From NCBI RefSeq assembly GCF_001305595.1, contig NZ_CP012407.1:1-64000 (forward strand): 64,000 nucleotides of DNA, in the 5' to 3' direction. Each line of letters opens with the position of its first letter. Position 1 is the first letter of the stretch. The notes beneath the pieces are model-generated. The model was not told where the DNA came from, searched no databases, and worked only from the letters and a program-made list of their open reading frames with translations. Both the position numbers and the translations under genes were made by a program. Source of the DNA: Azospirillum thiophilum (GTDB lineage: Bacteria; Pseudomonadota; Alphaproteobacteria; Azospirillales; Azospirillaceae). Below, in pieces: positions 53,768-62,500 of this stretch.

Positions 53768-56700
53768 TCACCCCCGCGCCCGTACCCAAGCCTGGTAGAG
53801 CCCGCCGAAGATCATCGGATGCTCCGCCTCCAGCCGGTCCCAGCGGGCGAGCGAGGTCATTGCCGGGTCTTCGGGGAAGCGCTTGCGGTAGAGGGCGGCC
53901 ACCGCCGGATCGGCCAGCCGGAAGCCCAGGAACTCCAGACCCAGCGTTTCCAGCGCGCCGGCCAGCCAGGGCAGGGTGACGTGCAACTCATGGACATGCA
54001 TCAGCAGGTCGCGGCAGGCGCTGGTGCCGTAGAAGTCCGGGGACCGGACAACGGCGCGTGCCGGATGGTCGGCCGGCAGCCCCAGGATGTCGCTGCGGAC
54101 ACGGCGGATGCCGTCCAGGGTCGGCGGGTGACCGCGCTCGGCGATGAACTGGCGGGCGGCCAGGATCGGCCGGCGGGCGGCGGCGCTGTAGAATCCCACC
54201 TCCATCACGCCATGCGGACGCAGCAGCCTGCGCAGAACGCGCAGACCCGCTATCGGGTCCTCCATGTGGTGCAGCACGCCGACGCTGTGGACCACATCGA
54301 AGCGGCGGCCCAGCGTTCCCAGCTCCAAGAGGTCGGCCTGGGCGAACTCGATGCCGGTCAGCCCCAGCCGCCTGCTCTGCCGCGTGGCGTAGGCGAGGCT
54401 GCGGCGGCTGAGATCTACCGCCAGAACCTTGGCGTTCTTCAGGGTGGAGGCCGCCCACACCGCCTCGCGCCCGGTGCCGCAGCCGGCGACCAGAACCTCC
54501 GGCGCCTCCCAGCCCGGCGCGTCCCAAGCGGGGGAGGCGGGCAGGGCGGCATGGGGGAACAGGGCGTGCAGGAAACGGGGCAGCGTCACCGGCTCCGGCA
54601 GCAGGCCGGTGGTCATCCAGCGCGGGTAGGGGTTCTCCTCGTACTGGGCGCGCACGCCGACCGACACCGGGTGGCTGATCTGGGTCAGCGCCGGCAGATC
54701 CGCCTGGATCGCCGCCTCGGCCAGTGGTTCGGCGACCTGCCGGTTCAGCAGCAGGGCGATCTCCTCGGGCCAGGACAGGGCCTGCAGGGCGCCCGCCCGT
54801 TCCCAGCGGTAGAGCGGACGGTAGGCGCCGAGCAGGGCGACCAGCACCGCCGGCGGCTGCTCGCCGCCCGTCAGCGCCGCTTCGGCCGCGCGGATCAGCA
54901 CTGCCAGAACCTGGAACTCGCCGTCGGTCTCGGCGAAGACATATTCGTTGAGGAAGCACTGCCCGGCGATGGCCGCGCACAGGGCGCGCCAGGCCGGCCG
55001 GTCGGGCAGGCCGGGGCCGGTCAGCGCCAGCAGCAGAACCCGGCGTAACCGGGTCAGCGCCCGCTCCAGGGCAGGATCGCAGACCGGCGCGGCACGCAGA
55101 TGGACCAGCAGCAGCGCATCCTCCGCCAGCCCGGCGAGCGAGCCGTCGGCCAGCAGGGTGCGGCTGGCGTCGTCCAGGGCGGGGCCGGAATCCTCCGGCA
55201 GGGCGGCGAGACGGGCGAGGATGGGCGAGGTCATCAGCGTGCCGGCGATGGCGCGCGACAGCCCGCTCCCCTCCACCTCCGGCCGGCCGAGTGCCGCCAG
55301 CAGGTCGGCGCGCAACCCTTCATCCAGCTCCGGCAGGGCGGCGTCGCGCAGCGCCTCGGCAAAGGCGATCCAGTTGCGCGGCACGTCGGGGGCGAGGCGG
55401 ATCGCCTTGCGCACATAGGGCAAGGCCTGGTCGCGCCAGCCGCCTTGCAGGAACAATGCTGCGATGCCGAAACACAGCTCCGCATCCTCCGGCGCGGTGC
55501 GGGCGATGCCGAAAGCCTCCGCCTCCGCCTCGGCGGTGCGGCCGGCGGCGACCAGCAGCGACAGCAGGGCGCGGCGCAGCGGCAGGGGAAGCGGCTGGTT
55601 GGCCGGCCGTCCGGCCGTAGCGCGGCGCAGCTCCTCGATGGCGGCGTCCGGGTTGCCGGTTTCCTGGTGCAGGCGGGCGAGGTTGTTGTGGACCTCCGGC
55701 AGGTCGGGGGCGAGGCGGAGCGCCTCGCGGTAGGCCTCCAGCGCCCCGGCGGCGTCGCCGCCGGACTGCAGAGCGGTGCCCAGATTGGCCAGCAGCGGCG
55801 TGCGGCCGGGGTCGTCCGGGTTGGCGATGCGGGCCAGCCCGTCGCGGCAGACGGTGGCCGCCTCCTGCCAATGGCCGGCGACGCGCAGGCTGTCGGCCAG
55901 CCGCAGCCGGGCGTCGGAATGGCCGGGATCGACAGCCAGCACCCGGTGGAAGGCGGCGATCGCCGATTCCGGCTGGCCGGCGCGGTGGTGCAGGGTGCCG
56001 ATCAGGTGCAGGGTTCCAGCCAGACGCGGACGCAGCGCCACCGCCTGTTCGGCCTGCTCCAACGCCTCCTCGTCGCGGCCCAGCCGGGCCAGCAGCGAGG
56101 CATGATTGCCCAGGATCTCCGGCAGGACCGGCCGGTGGGACAGTGCCCGGCGGAACAGAGCCTCGGCCTCCTCGGTCCGTCCCTCCAGCATGCGGACCAG
56201 CGCCAGGGTGCCCAGCGTCTCGGCCTGCGCCTGACGCAGCGACTGGGGAGGCTGCGCTACGCCGTCGACAAGCCGCAGCGCCGCGTCGCAGGCTGCCGCC
56301 GCTTCGGCCAGATGGCCCAGGCGCAGCCGGGCGAGCGCCTGCGCGCGGTGGGCCTGAACCGCAGCCTGGATCGCAGCCGCTTCGCTCGCCGCACCGTTCC
56401 CCACCCGCCGCAGCGCCTCGGCAGCCGCGGCATAGCCGTCGTCGAGGCGGCCGGCAGCGACGAATGCCAGGGCCAGAACGCTCCAGCCTTCGGCCCTGTC
56501 CGCCTGTGCCCGCACCGCCGCTTCCGCCCAGGCCACGGTCTCGGCCGGCCGACCCAGGATGCGGGCGGCTTCGGCCAGCGACAGCAGCCCGGCTGCATCG
56601 GCCGGCGGGTTGCCGCACAGCTCGCGGTAGGGTCCCTCCGCCTCCTCCGGCCGGCCGGACCGGCACAGCTCCAGAACCTGCGACGGGCGCTGTTCCAGGG

Positions 56701-56782
56701 CATGATGCTGCGGGCCACGATGCTCCGGGGCGCTCCGGTCGGTCGGTTTGCTGGCGGTCCCGGTGGCGGTTTCGGCGGTCAT
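53768..56782 (-). CDS. Large TPR protein with C-terminal SAM methyltransferase domain
   Basis: A 1004-aa protein from ATG 56782. Residues about 25-480 are tetratricopeptide repeats (GRTEEAEALFRRALSHRPVL, GDAAGALEAYREALRLAPDL, EVHNNLARLHQETGNPDAAI). About 480-720 is a helical linker region. From about 725 comes a methyltransferase domain: VRAQYEENPYPRWMTTGLLP, VLVAGCGTGREAVWAASTLK near 758 (motif I), VLAVDLSRRSLAYATRQSRR and VVHSVGVLHHMEDPIAGLRV. The layout resembles TPR-methyltransferases with the QYEENPYPRW motif known from alphaproteobacteria. The TPR part probably docks a protein substrate (inference). It lies 46 bp after the TPR-glycosyltransferase gene. Confidence 0.87.
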   Translation of the reverse strand: MTAETATGTASKPTDRSAPEHRGPQHHALEQRPSQVLELCRSGRPEEAEGPYRELCGNPPADAAGLLSLAEAARILGRPAETVAWAEAAVRAQADRAEGWSVLALAFVAAGRLDDGYAAAAEALRRVGNGAASEAAAIQAAVQAHRAQALARLRLGHLAEAAAACDAALRLVDGVAQPPQSLRQAQAETLGTLALVRMLEGRTEEAEALFRRALSHRPVLPEILGNHASLLARLGRDEEALEQAEQAVALRPRLAGTLHLIGTLHHRAGQPESAIAAFHRVLAVDPGHSDARLRLADSLRVAGHWQEAATVCRDGLARIANPDDPGRTPLLANLGTALQSGGDAAGALEAYREALRLAPDLPEVHNNLARLHQETGNPDAAIEELRRATAGRPANQPLPLPLRRALLSLLVAAGRTAEAEAEAFGIARTAPEDAELCFGIAALFLQGGWRDQALPYVRKAIRLAPDVPRNWIAFAEALRDAALPELDEGLRADLLAALGRPEVEGSGLSRAIAGTLMTSPILARLAALPEDSGPALDDASRTLLADGSLAGLAEDALLLVHLRAAPVCDPALERALTRLRRVLLLALTGPGLPDRPAWRALCAAIAGQCFLNEYVFAETDGEFQVLAVLIRAAEAALTGGEQPPAVLVALLGAYRPLYRWERAGALQALSWPEEIALLLNRQVAEPLAEAAIQADLPALTQISHPVSVGVRAQYEENPYPRWMTTGLLPEPVTLPRFLHALFPHAALPASPAWDAPGWEAPEVLVAGCGTGREAVWAASTLKNAKVLAVDLSRRSLAYATRQSRRLGLTGIEFAQADLLELGTLGRRFDVVHSVGVLHHMEDPIAGLRVLRRLLRPHGVMEVGFYSAAARRPILAARQFIAERGHPPTLDGIRRVRSDILGLPADHPARAVVRSPDFYGTSACRDLLMHVHELHVTLPWLAGALETLGLEFLGFRLADPAVAALYRKRFPEDPAMTSLARWDRLEAEHPMIFGGLYQAWVRARG

Positions 56783-56828
56783 GGAGCAGGACCCTTGGGC
56801 TGAAGGAGGTGAGGGCGGCCGGTGGGGA

Positions 56829-59012
56829 TCAATAGGCCTGGTAGGACTTTTCCTCGACCAGTTCGGAGCCGAGAAGAGCATTGAGTTCGCGTTTCAGCGC
56901 CGCGCGGCGGTCGTTGGTGTGGTAGACCTGCCGGGCCAGCTCGACGAAGCGCGGACCGAAATCCTTGGCACGCTCGCAGTCGCGGATCTCGTCCTCGACC
57001 TCCCACAGGGTGGTGTTGACGGCGCGCAGCTCGTCGATCAGCGCCGCGACCTCCGCACGCGCGGTGTCGGCCTGCGCCGCCACGGCGACCAGCGCCTCGC
57101 GCTCGCGCCGGACGTTGGCCAGCTTGTCGGCATCGGCGATACGCTCGGCCTTGATGTCGAGGATGGTGATCTTGTCCAGCAGTTCGCCCCAGGAGACGGG
57201 CGCCAGGATCGGCATGTCGGAAGGTCCTGTTCTGAGGTGGCGGGAAGATGCGGCCCGCTCGCGCAGGGCGCGCTCCAGGCGGTGGATGGCGCCGTCCCAA
57301 GAGCCGGGGCGCTCCTGGCGGAACAGTCGCATGGTCGGATACCAGGGGCTGTCGTCGCGGTCGAGCATCCAGCGCCAGTCGGGGGCGAAGGGGACCATCA
57401 CCCAGACCGGGACGCCGAGCGCGCCGGCGAGATGGGCGACGGATGTGTCGACGCAGACGACGAGATCGAGCCCGGCCATGATGGCGGCGGTGTCGGCGAA
57501 GTCGTGGATGTCGGGCGACAGGTTCAGCAGGGGGAAGCCGCCGGGCGGGTTTGCCGCCTGTCCCTCTGTCGGCCCCTTTTGGATGGAGACGAGGCTGACG
57601 CCGGGAATTGAAGCCAGCCTTGCGAAGGGCGCCAGCCCGATGGAGCGGTTCCTGTCGTTGCCGTGGGTCGGCGATCCGGCCCAGACGATGCCGACCTTCA
57701 GCCCGCCCCCGTCCTTTTCCAGCGCCTTCAGCCGCTCGCCCCAGCGCGCCGCCAGGTCGGGTTCCGCCGTCAGGTAGGGCACCCGATGCGGGATGGTGTC
57801 CATCTGTGTCCCGAACACCTCGCCCAGGCTCAGCATCGACAGATGCAGGTCGACGGCATCGGTGGGGAACTGGCCGCTGACGAAGCGCTCCACGCCGGGC
57901 AGCCCGGCCATCACCCGTTCCAGCGCTGCCGGCAGGCCCAGGATCACCCGGCCGCCGCGCGCCGCCACCAGCGGGACATACCGGCAGAACTGCAGGGCGT
58001 CGCCCAGCCCCTGCTCGCCATGCATCAGGATGCGGCGGCCGTCCAGCGGCTCGCCGGTCCAGCGCGGCTTGGGCATGGCGGCATGGGTGGGGGCGTCCTT
58101 GCAGCGCAGCCGCCACTCATACTCGCACCACCCCTCCTCGAAGCGGCCGGCGACCAGCAGGGCCATGCCGAGGTTGCGGCGGGCGTCCGGGCTGGCCGGC
58201 TCGATGGCGATGGCGCGGCGGAAGCCGGCGATCGCCTCGTCCACCCGGTTCTGGTTCAGCCGGGCATTGCCATGGTTGGCATGGCCGCCGGCGAAGCCGG
58301 GATCGACGGCGACGGCACGGGCATGGGCGCGCGCCGCCGCCTCCAAATGCCCCTGCTCTTGCAGGGCAAGGCCGAGGCTGGTGTGGCCTGCGGCGAAATA
58401 CGGGTCCAGCGTCACGGCGTGGCGGTGGCAGGCCATCGCCACGCCCTGCCGGTCCAGCCCGCGCAGCGCGATGCCCATATTGTTGCAGGCGGCGATATGG
58501 GTGGGGTCGACGGCAAGCCCGCGGCGGTAGGCGGCGACGGCGCCGTTCAGATCTTCGCGTTCCTGAAGGACGTTGGCCAACCCATTGTGGCCTTCCGCCG
58601 CCATCGGGTCGGTGCGGACCGCAAGGCGGTAGGCGTGTTCGGCCTCGGCGGAGCGGCCCTGCGCGCGGTACAGCCCGCCCAGGTTCTCATAGGCGGCGGT
58701 CAGATCCGGCCGCAGGGCGATGGCGCTGCGGTAAGCCGTGGAGGCTGTCCCATGTCCGTGGTCGCGCAGGATGTTGCCGAGGTTGAGGCGCGGCTCGGCC
58801 ATGTCGGGGGAAATGCGCAGCGAACGGGCCAGCAGGCGCAGCGCGGCATGCAACTGCCCGGTGCGCCGGGCGACGAGCCCCAGCAGATGCAGGGCGTCCG
58901 TCTGGTCGGGCGTGATCTCGAGAATGCGGCGGTACACCCTCGCGGCAACGGCAAGCCGGCCGCTCTGGTGATGCTGCACGGCGGCTGTGAGCGCTTCCTG
59001 AATGGTTACCAT
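56829..59012 (-). CDS. TPR-glycosyltransferase fused to a DUF6165-like domain
   Basis: A 727-aa protein from ATG 59012. Residues 1 to about 300 are eight or nine TPRs (GRLAVAARVYRRILEITPDQ, GRSAEAEHAYRLAVRTDPMA, GHLEAAARAHARAVAVDPGF). About 305-585 is the GT-B glycosyltransferase (ILMHGEQGLGDALQFCRYVP, KVGIVWAGSPTHGNDRNRSI, VVCVDTSVAHLAGALGVPVW), nearly identical over 145 residues to the gene at 35928. From about 598 a DUF6165-like domain follows (APVSWGELLDKITILDIKAE, TLWEVEDEIRDCERAKDFGP), usually a stand-alone protein. It is the first gene of a run with the TPR-methyltransferase, divergent from the giant repeat protein gene. Confidence 0.88.
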   Translation of the reverse strand: MVTIQEALTAAVQHHQSGRLAVAARVYRRILEITPDQTDALHLLGLVARRTGQLHAALRLLARSLRISPDMAEPRLNLGNILRDHGHGTASTAYRSAIALRPDLTAAYENLGGLYRAQGRSAEAEHAYRLAVRTDPMAAEGHNGLANVLQEREDLNGAVAAYRRGLAVDPTHIAACNNMGIALRGLDRQGVAMACHRHAVTLDPYFAAGHTSLGLALQEQGHLEAAARAHARAVAVDPGFAGGHANHGNARLNQNRVDEAIAGFRRAIAIEPASPDARRNLGMALLVAGRFEEGWCEYEWRLRCKDAPTHAAMPKPRWTGEPLDGRRILMHGEQGLGDALQFCRYVPLVAARGGRVILGLPAALERVMAGLPGVERFVSGQFPTDAVDLHLSMLSLGEVFGTQMDTIPHRVPYLTAEPDLAARWGERLKALEKDGGGLKVGIVWAGSPTHGNDRNRSIGLAPFARLASIPGVSLVSIQKGPTEGQAANPPGGFPLLNLSPDIHDFADTAAIMAGLDLVVCVDTSVAHLAGALGVPVWVMVPFAPDWRWMLDRDDSPWYPTMRLFRQERPGSWDGAIHRLERALRERAASSRHLRTGPSDMPILAPVSWGELLDKITILDIKAERIADADKLANVRREREALVAVAAQADTARAEVAALIDELRAVNTTLWEVEDEIRDCERAKDFGPRFVELARQVYHTNDRRAALKRELNALLGSELVEEKSYQAY

Positions 59013-59487
59013 GCTGGATCGATCGTCCCTGCCCTCGTTCCCGCCCCCCTGGGCGGGCGGCCGCCGCAACGGAATAGCGGGTGTAGCCGAATTCTCCAAG
59101 CCCATCCTCGTTGCAGTGATGAACGAAAGACAGTCGGCATTATAAGTCTGTAGCAAAAGCGCCCGGAAATGGCCAAGCCGGAGCTTGAGGCCAAGTCATC
59201 CGGATGTTCGCCACTGTACAGTCGATTCGAGGAGGGGTGCTCTTCCCTTCCCGGAGGAGGGGACAGACGCTCGGCCGAATGGTGAGGGAGCCAACTTCCA
59301 ATCCGCCTGTTGCGGATCGGCCATATCGGCCGTTTTGCAAGCTATCACAAAGGTTTGTTGGGGGTAGTCACCAAGTTCGATCGCTCGTTCTTGTGACCAC
59401 TGATGAGAGGGGGCACTTCGTCCTACCCACTTTGGCAGAAACGCGTTGCTTTAGGTCGGTTCCTTCGGATAACAAGGTCACGGTGTG
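59013..59487. other. Divergent intergenic region, no gene seen
   Basis: About 475 bp between the TPR-transferase gene and the leader of the giant repeat gene. It is less GC-rich than its surroundings and must contain promoters for both directions, but I see no good consensus promoter. Confidence 0.4.
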
Positions 59488-59540
59488 CTAGCTCGTGGGA
59501 GGGCTGAGTCTGCCTGCCCTCAGCCATGTGCGAGCTAGCC
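59488..59540 (+). promoter_or_regulatory. Long leader hairpin upstream of the giant repeat gene
   Basis: Outer arms GCTAGCTCG (59488-59496) and CGAGCTAGC (59532-59540) and inner arms GGCTGAG (59503-59509) and CTCAGCC (59520-59526) nest around a 10-nt loop, about 50 nt before the start codon. It could be a terminator of upstream transcription, an mRNA stabiliser or a translational control structure. Confidence 0.6.
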
Positions 59541-59552
59541 ATCAAAAGATAT

Positions 59553-59574
59553 GGTTCATCCGCCGGCGAACCAA
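59553..59574 (+). promoter_or_regulatory. Second leader hairpin next to the ribosome binding site
   Basis: TGGTTC (59553-59558) and GAACCA (59569-59574) flank a 10-nt loop. The 3' arm ends just before the AAGGGGA Shine-Dalgarno at about 59579-59586, so folding could affect ribosome access. Confidence 0.45.
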
Positions 59575-59591
59575 ACCTGAAGGGGATCAGT

Positions 59592-62500
59592 ATGGCTGGA
59601 AGCACGACCCTAACAACGGGTGAAACTCTAACCCTATCAACATTCGACACAATCATCGGCAGCAATGGCACTGAATTCGTCTCTCTCGCAACGGGCGGTC
59701 AGACGATCGCGGTTTCGTTGCTGGAGACCCTGATCGGCTCGACCGATACCGATTTCGTCACTCTGACTGCCGGTTCCACCCTTCAGGTTTCGTTGCTGGA
59801 AACCCTGGTGGGCAGCTCGACGTCCGATGTCGTGTCCGTGGGCACGTCGGGTTCCACGATGCTGGTGAGCCTGCTTGAGACGATCACCGGCGGTGTCGGC
59901 ACCGACGTCATCACGGTCGGCACGGCCGGCGCCACGATGCTGGTGAGCCTGCTTGAGACGATCGCCGGCGGCGTCGGTACCGATGTCATCACGCTGGGCA
60001 CCTCGGGCAACACGCTGACCGTCACCGGCGTCGAGACGCTGACGGGTGCCGCCGGTACCGATGTCATCACGCTCGGCACCTCGGGCAACACGCTGCTGGT
60101 CTCCGGTCTCGAGACCTTGACGGGCGCGGCTGGCACCGACGTCATCACCCTGCTCACCGGCGGCAACACGCTGACCGTCGGCGCGATCGAGACGCTGACC
60201 GCCGGCGCGGGCACCGACGTCATCACGCTCGGCACCACCGGCAGCACGCTGCTGGTCAACGCCGTCGAAACCCTGACCGGCGCCGCCGGCACCGACGTTG
60301 TCACCCTGGGTTCCTCGGGCAACACCGTCCTGGTTTCGGGGATCGAAACCGTGTTCGGCGGCGTCGGCACCGATGTCGTCACGCTTGGTACGGCGGGTAA
60401 CACCCTTGCGGTCACGGGAGTCGAAACCCTGACGGGTGCCGCCGGCACCGACGTCATCACGCTCGGCAACAGCGGCAACACGCTGACGATCACCGGCATC
60501 GAGACCCTGACGGGCGCGGCCGGCACCGACGTCATCATCCTGGGTTCCGCTTCCAACACGCTGACCGTCGGCGCGATCGAGACGCTGACCGCCGGCGCGG
60601 GCACCGACGTCATCACGCTCGGCACCACCGGCAGCACCCTGCTGGTCAACGCCGTCGAGACGCTGACCGGCGGCGTCGGCACCGACGTCGTCACCCTGGG
60701 CGCGGTTTCCAACACGGTGACCGTCCAGGCGATCGAGACGCTGACCGCCGGCGCCGGCACCGATGTCATCACGCTGGGCACCACCGGCAGCACGCTGCTG
60801 GTCAACGCTGTCGAGACGCTGACCGGCAACGTCGGCACCGACGTGGTCACCCTGGGCGCCGGTGGTAACACCATCCTGGCGTCGGGCCTCGAGACCCTGA
60901 CCGGCGGCGCCGGTTCCGAACTGGTCCTCCTCGGTTCGGCCGGCAACACGCTGACCCTGTCGGCGGTTGAGACCCTGGTCGGCGGTACGGGCACCGACGT
61001 CGTCACGCTGGGCACCTCGGGCAACACCCTGCTGGTCCGTGGCGTCGAGACGCTGACGGGCGCTGCCGGCACCGACGCCATCACGCTGGGCGATACCGGC
61101 AACACGCTGACCGTCGGCTCCATCGAGACGCTGACCGGCGGCGCGGGCACCGACGTCGTCACCATCTCCACCACCGGCGCCACCCTGCTGGTCTCGGGTC
61201 TGGAGACCCTGACGGGCGCGGCCGGCACCGACGTCGTCACCCTGGGCTCCTCGGGCAACACCATCCTGGCGTCCGGCCTCGAGACCCTGACCGGCGGCGC
61301 GGGTTCCGAACTGGTCCTCCTCGGTTCGGCCGGCAACACGCTGACCCTGTCGGGGGTCGAGACCCTGGTCGGCGGTGCGGGCACCGACGTCCTCACCATC
61401 GGCACCACCGGCACCACCCTGCTGGTCCGCGATGTCGAGACGATCACCGGCGGTGTCGGCACCGACGCCATCACGCTGGGCAACACCGGCAACACGCTGA
61501 CCGTCGGCGTCATCGAGACGCTGACCGGCGGCACGGCGCTTGACGTCGTCACGCTCGGCACCACCGGCAGCACGCTGCTGGTCAACGCTGTCGAGACCCT
61601 GACGGGCGCTGCCGGCACCGATGTCGTCACCCTGGGCGCCTCGGGCAACACCATCCAGGTGGCCGGCCTCGAGACCCTGACCGGCGGCGCCGGTTCCGAC
61701 CTGGTCTTCTTCGGCACGGCCGGCAACACGCTGCTGGTTTCGGGCGCCGAGATCCTGATCGGCGGCACCGGTACCGACGTCGTCACCCTCGGCACTGCGG
61801 GCAACACGGTCCTTCTGCGTGGCCTCGAGACCCTGACGGGCGCTGCCGGCACCGACGCCATCACGCTGGGCGACACGGGCAACACCCTGCTGGTTTCGGG
61901 TCTGGAGACCCTGGCCGGCGGTTCGGGCAGCGATGCCGTCACGCTGGGCACCTCGGGCAACACCCTGCTGGTTTCGGGTCTGGAGACCCTGGCCGGTGCG
62001 GCCGGCACCGACGTCGTCACCCTGGGCGCTTCGGGCAACACGCTGCTGGCTTCGTCGCTGGAGACGATCGCCGGCGGTGCGGGCTCCGACGTCATCTCTC
62101 TCGGCACCTCGGGCAGCACCCTGCTGGTCTCGGGTCTGGAAACCCTGACGGGCAACGTCGGCACCGACGTCGTCACCCTGGGCTCGGCCGGCGGCACGCT
62201 GCTGGCTTCGTCGCTGGAGACGATCACCGGCGGCACGGGCTCCGATCTGGTCTTCCTCGGCTCCTCGGGCAACACGCTGCTGGCGTCGGGGCTTGAGTTC
62301 CTGATCGGCGGCGCGGGCACCGACTCCGTCACGCTGGGTTCCGCCGGCAACACCGTCGTCGTCCGTGGTCTGGAGACCCTGGCCGGCGCCGCTGGCACCG
62401 ACGTGATCACCATCGGCGACACCGGCACCACCATGCTGGTTTCCTCGCTGGAGACGATCACCGGCGGTGCGGGCAGCGATGCCATCTCTCTCGGCACCTC

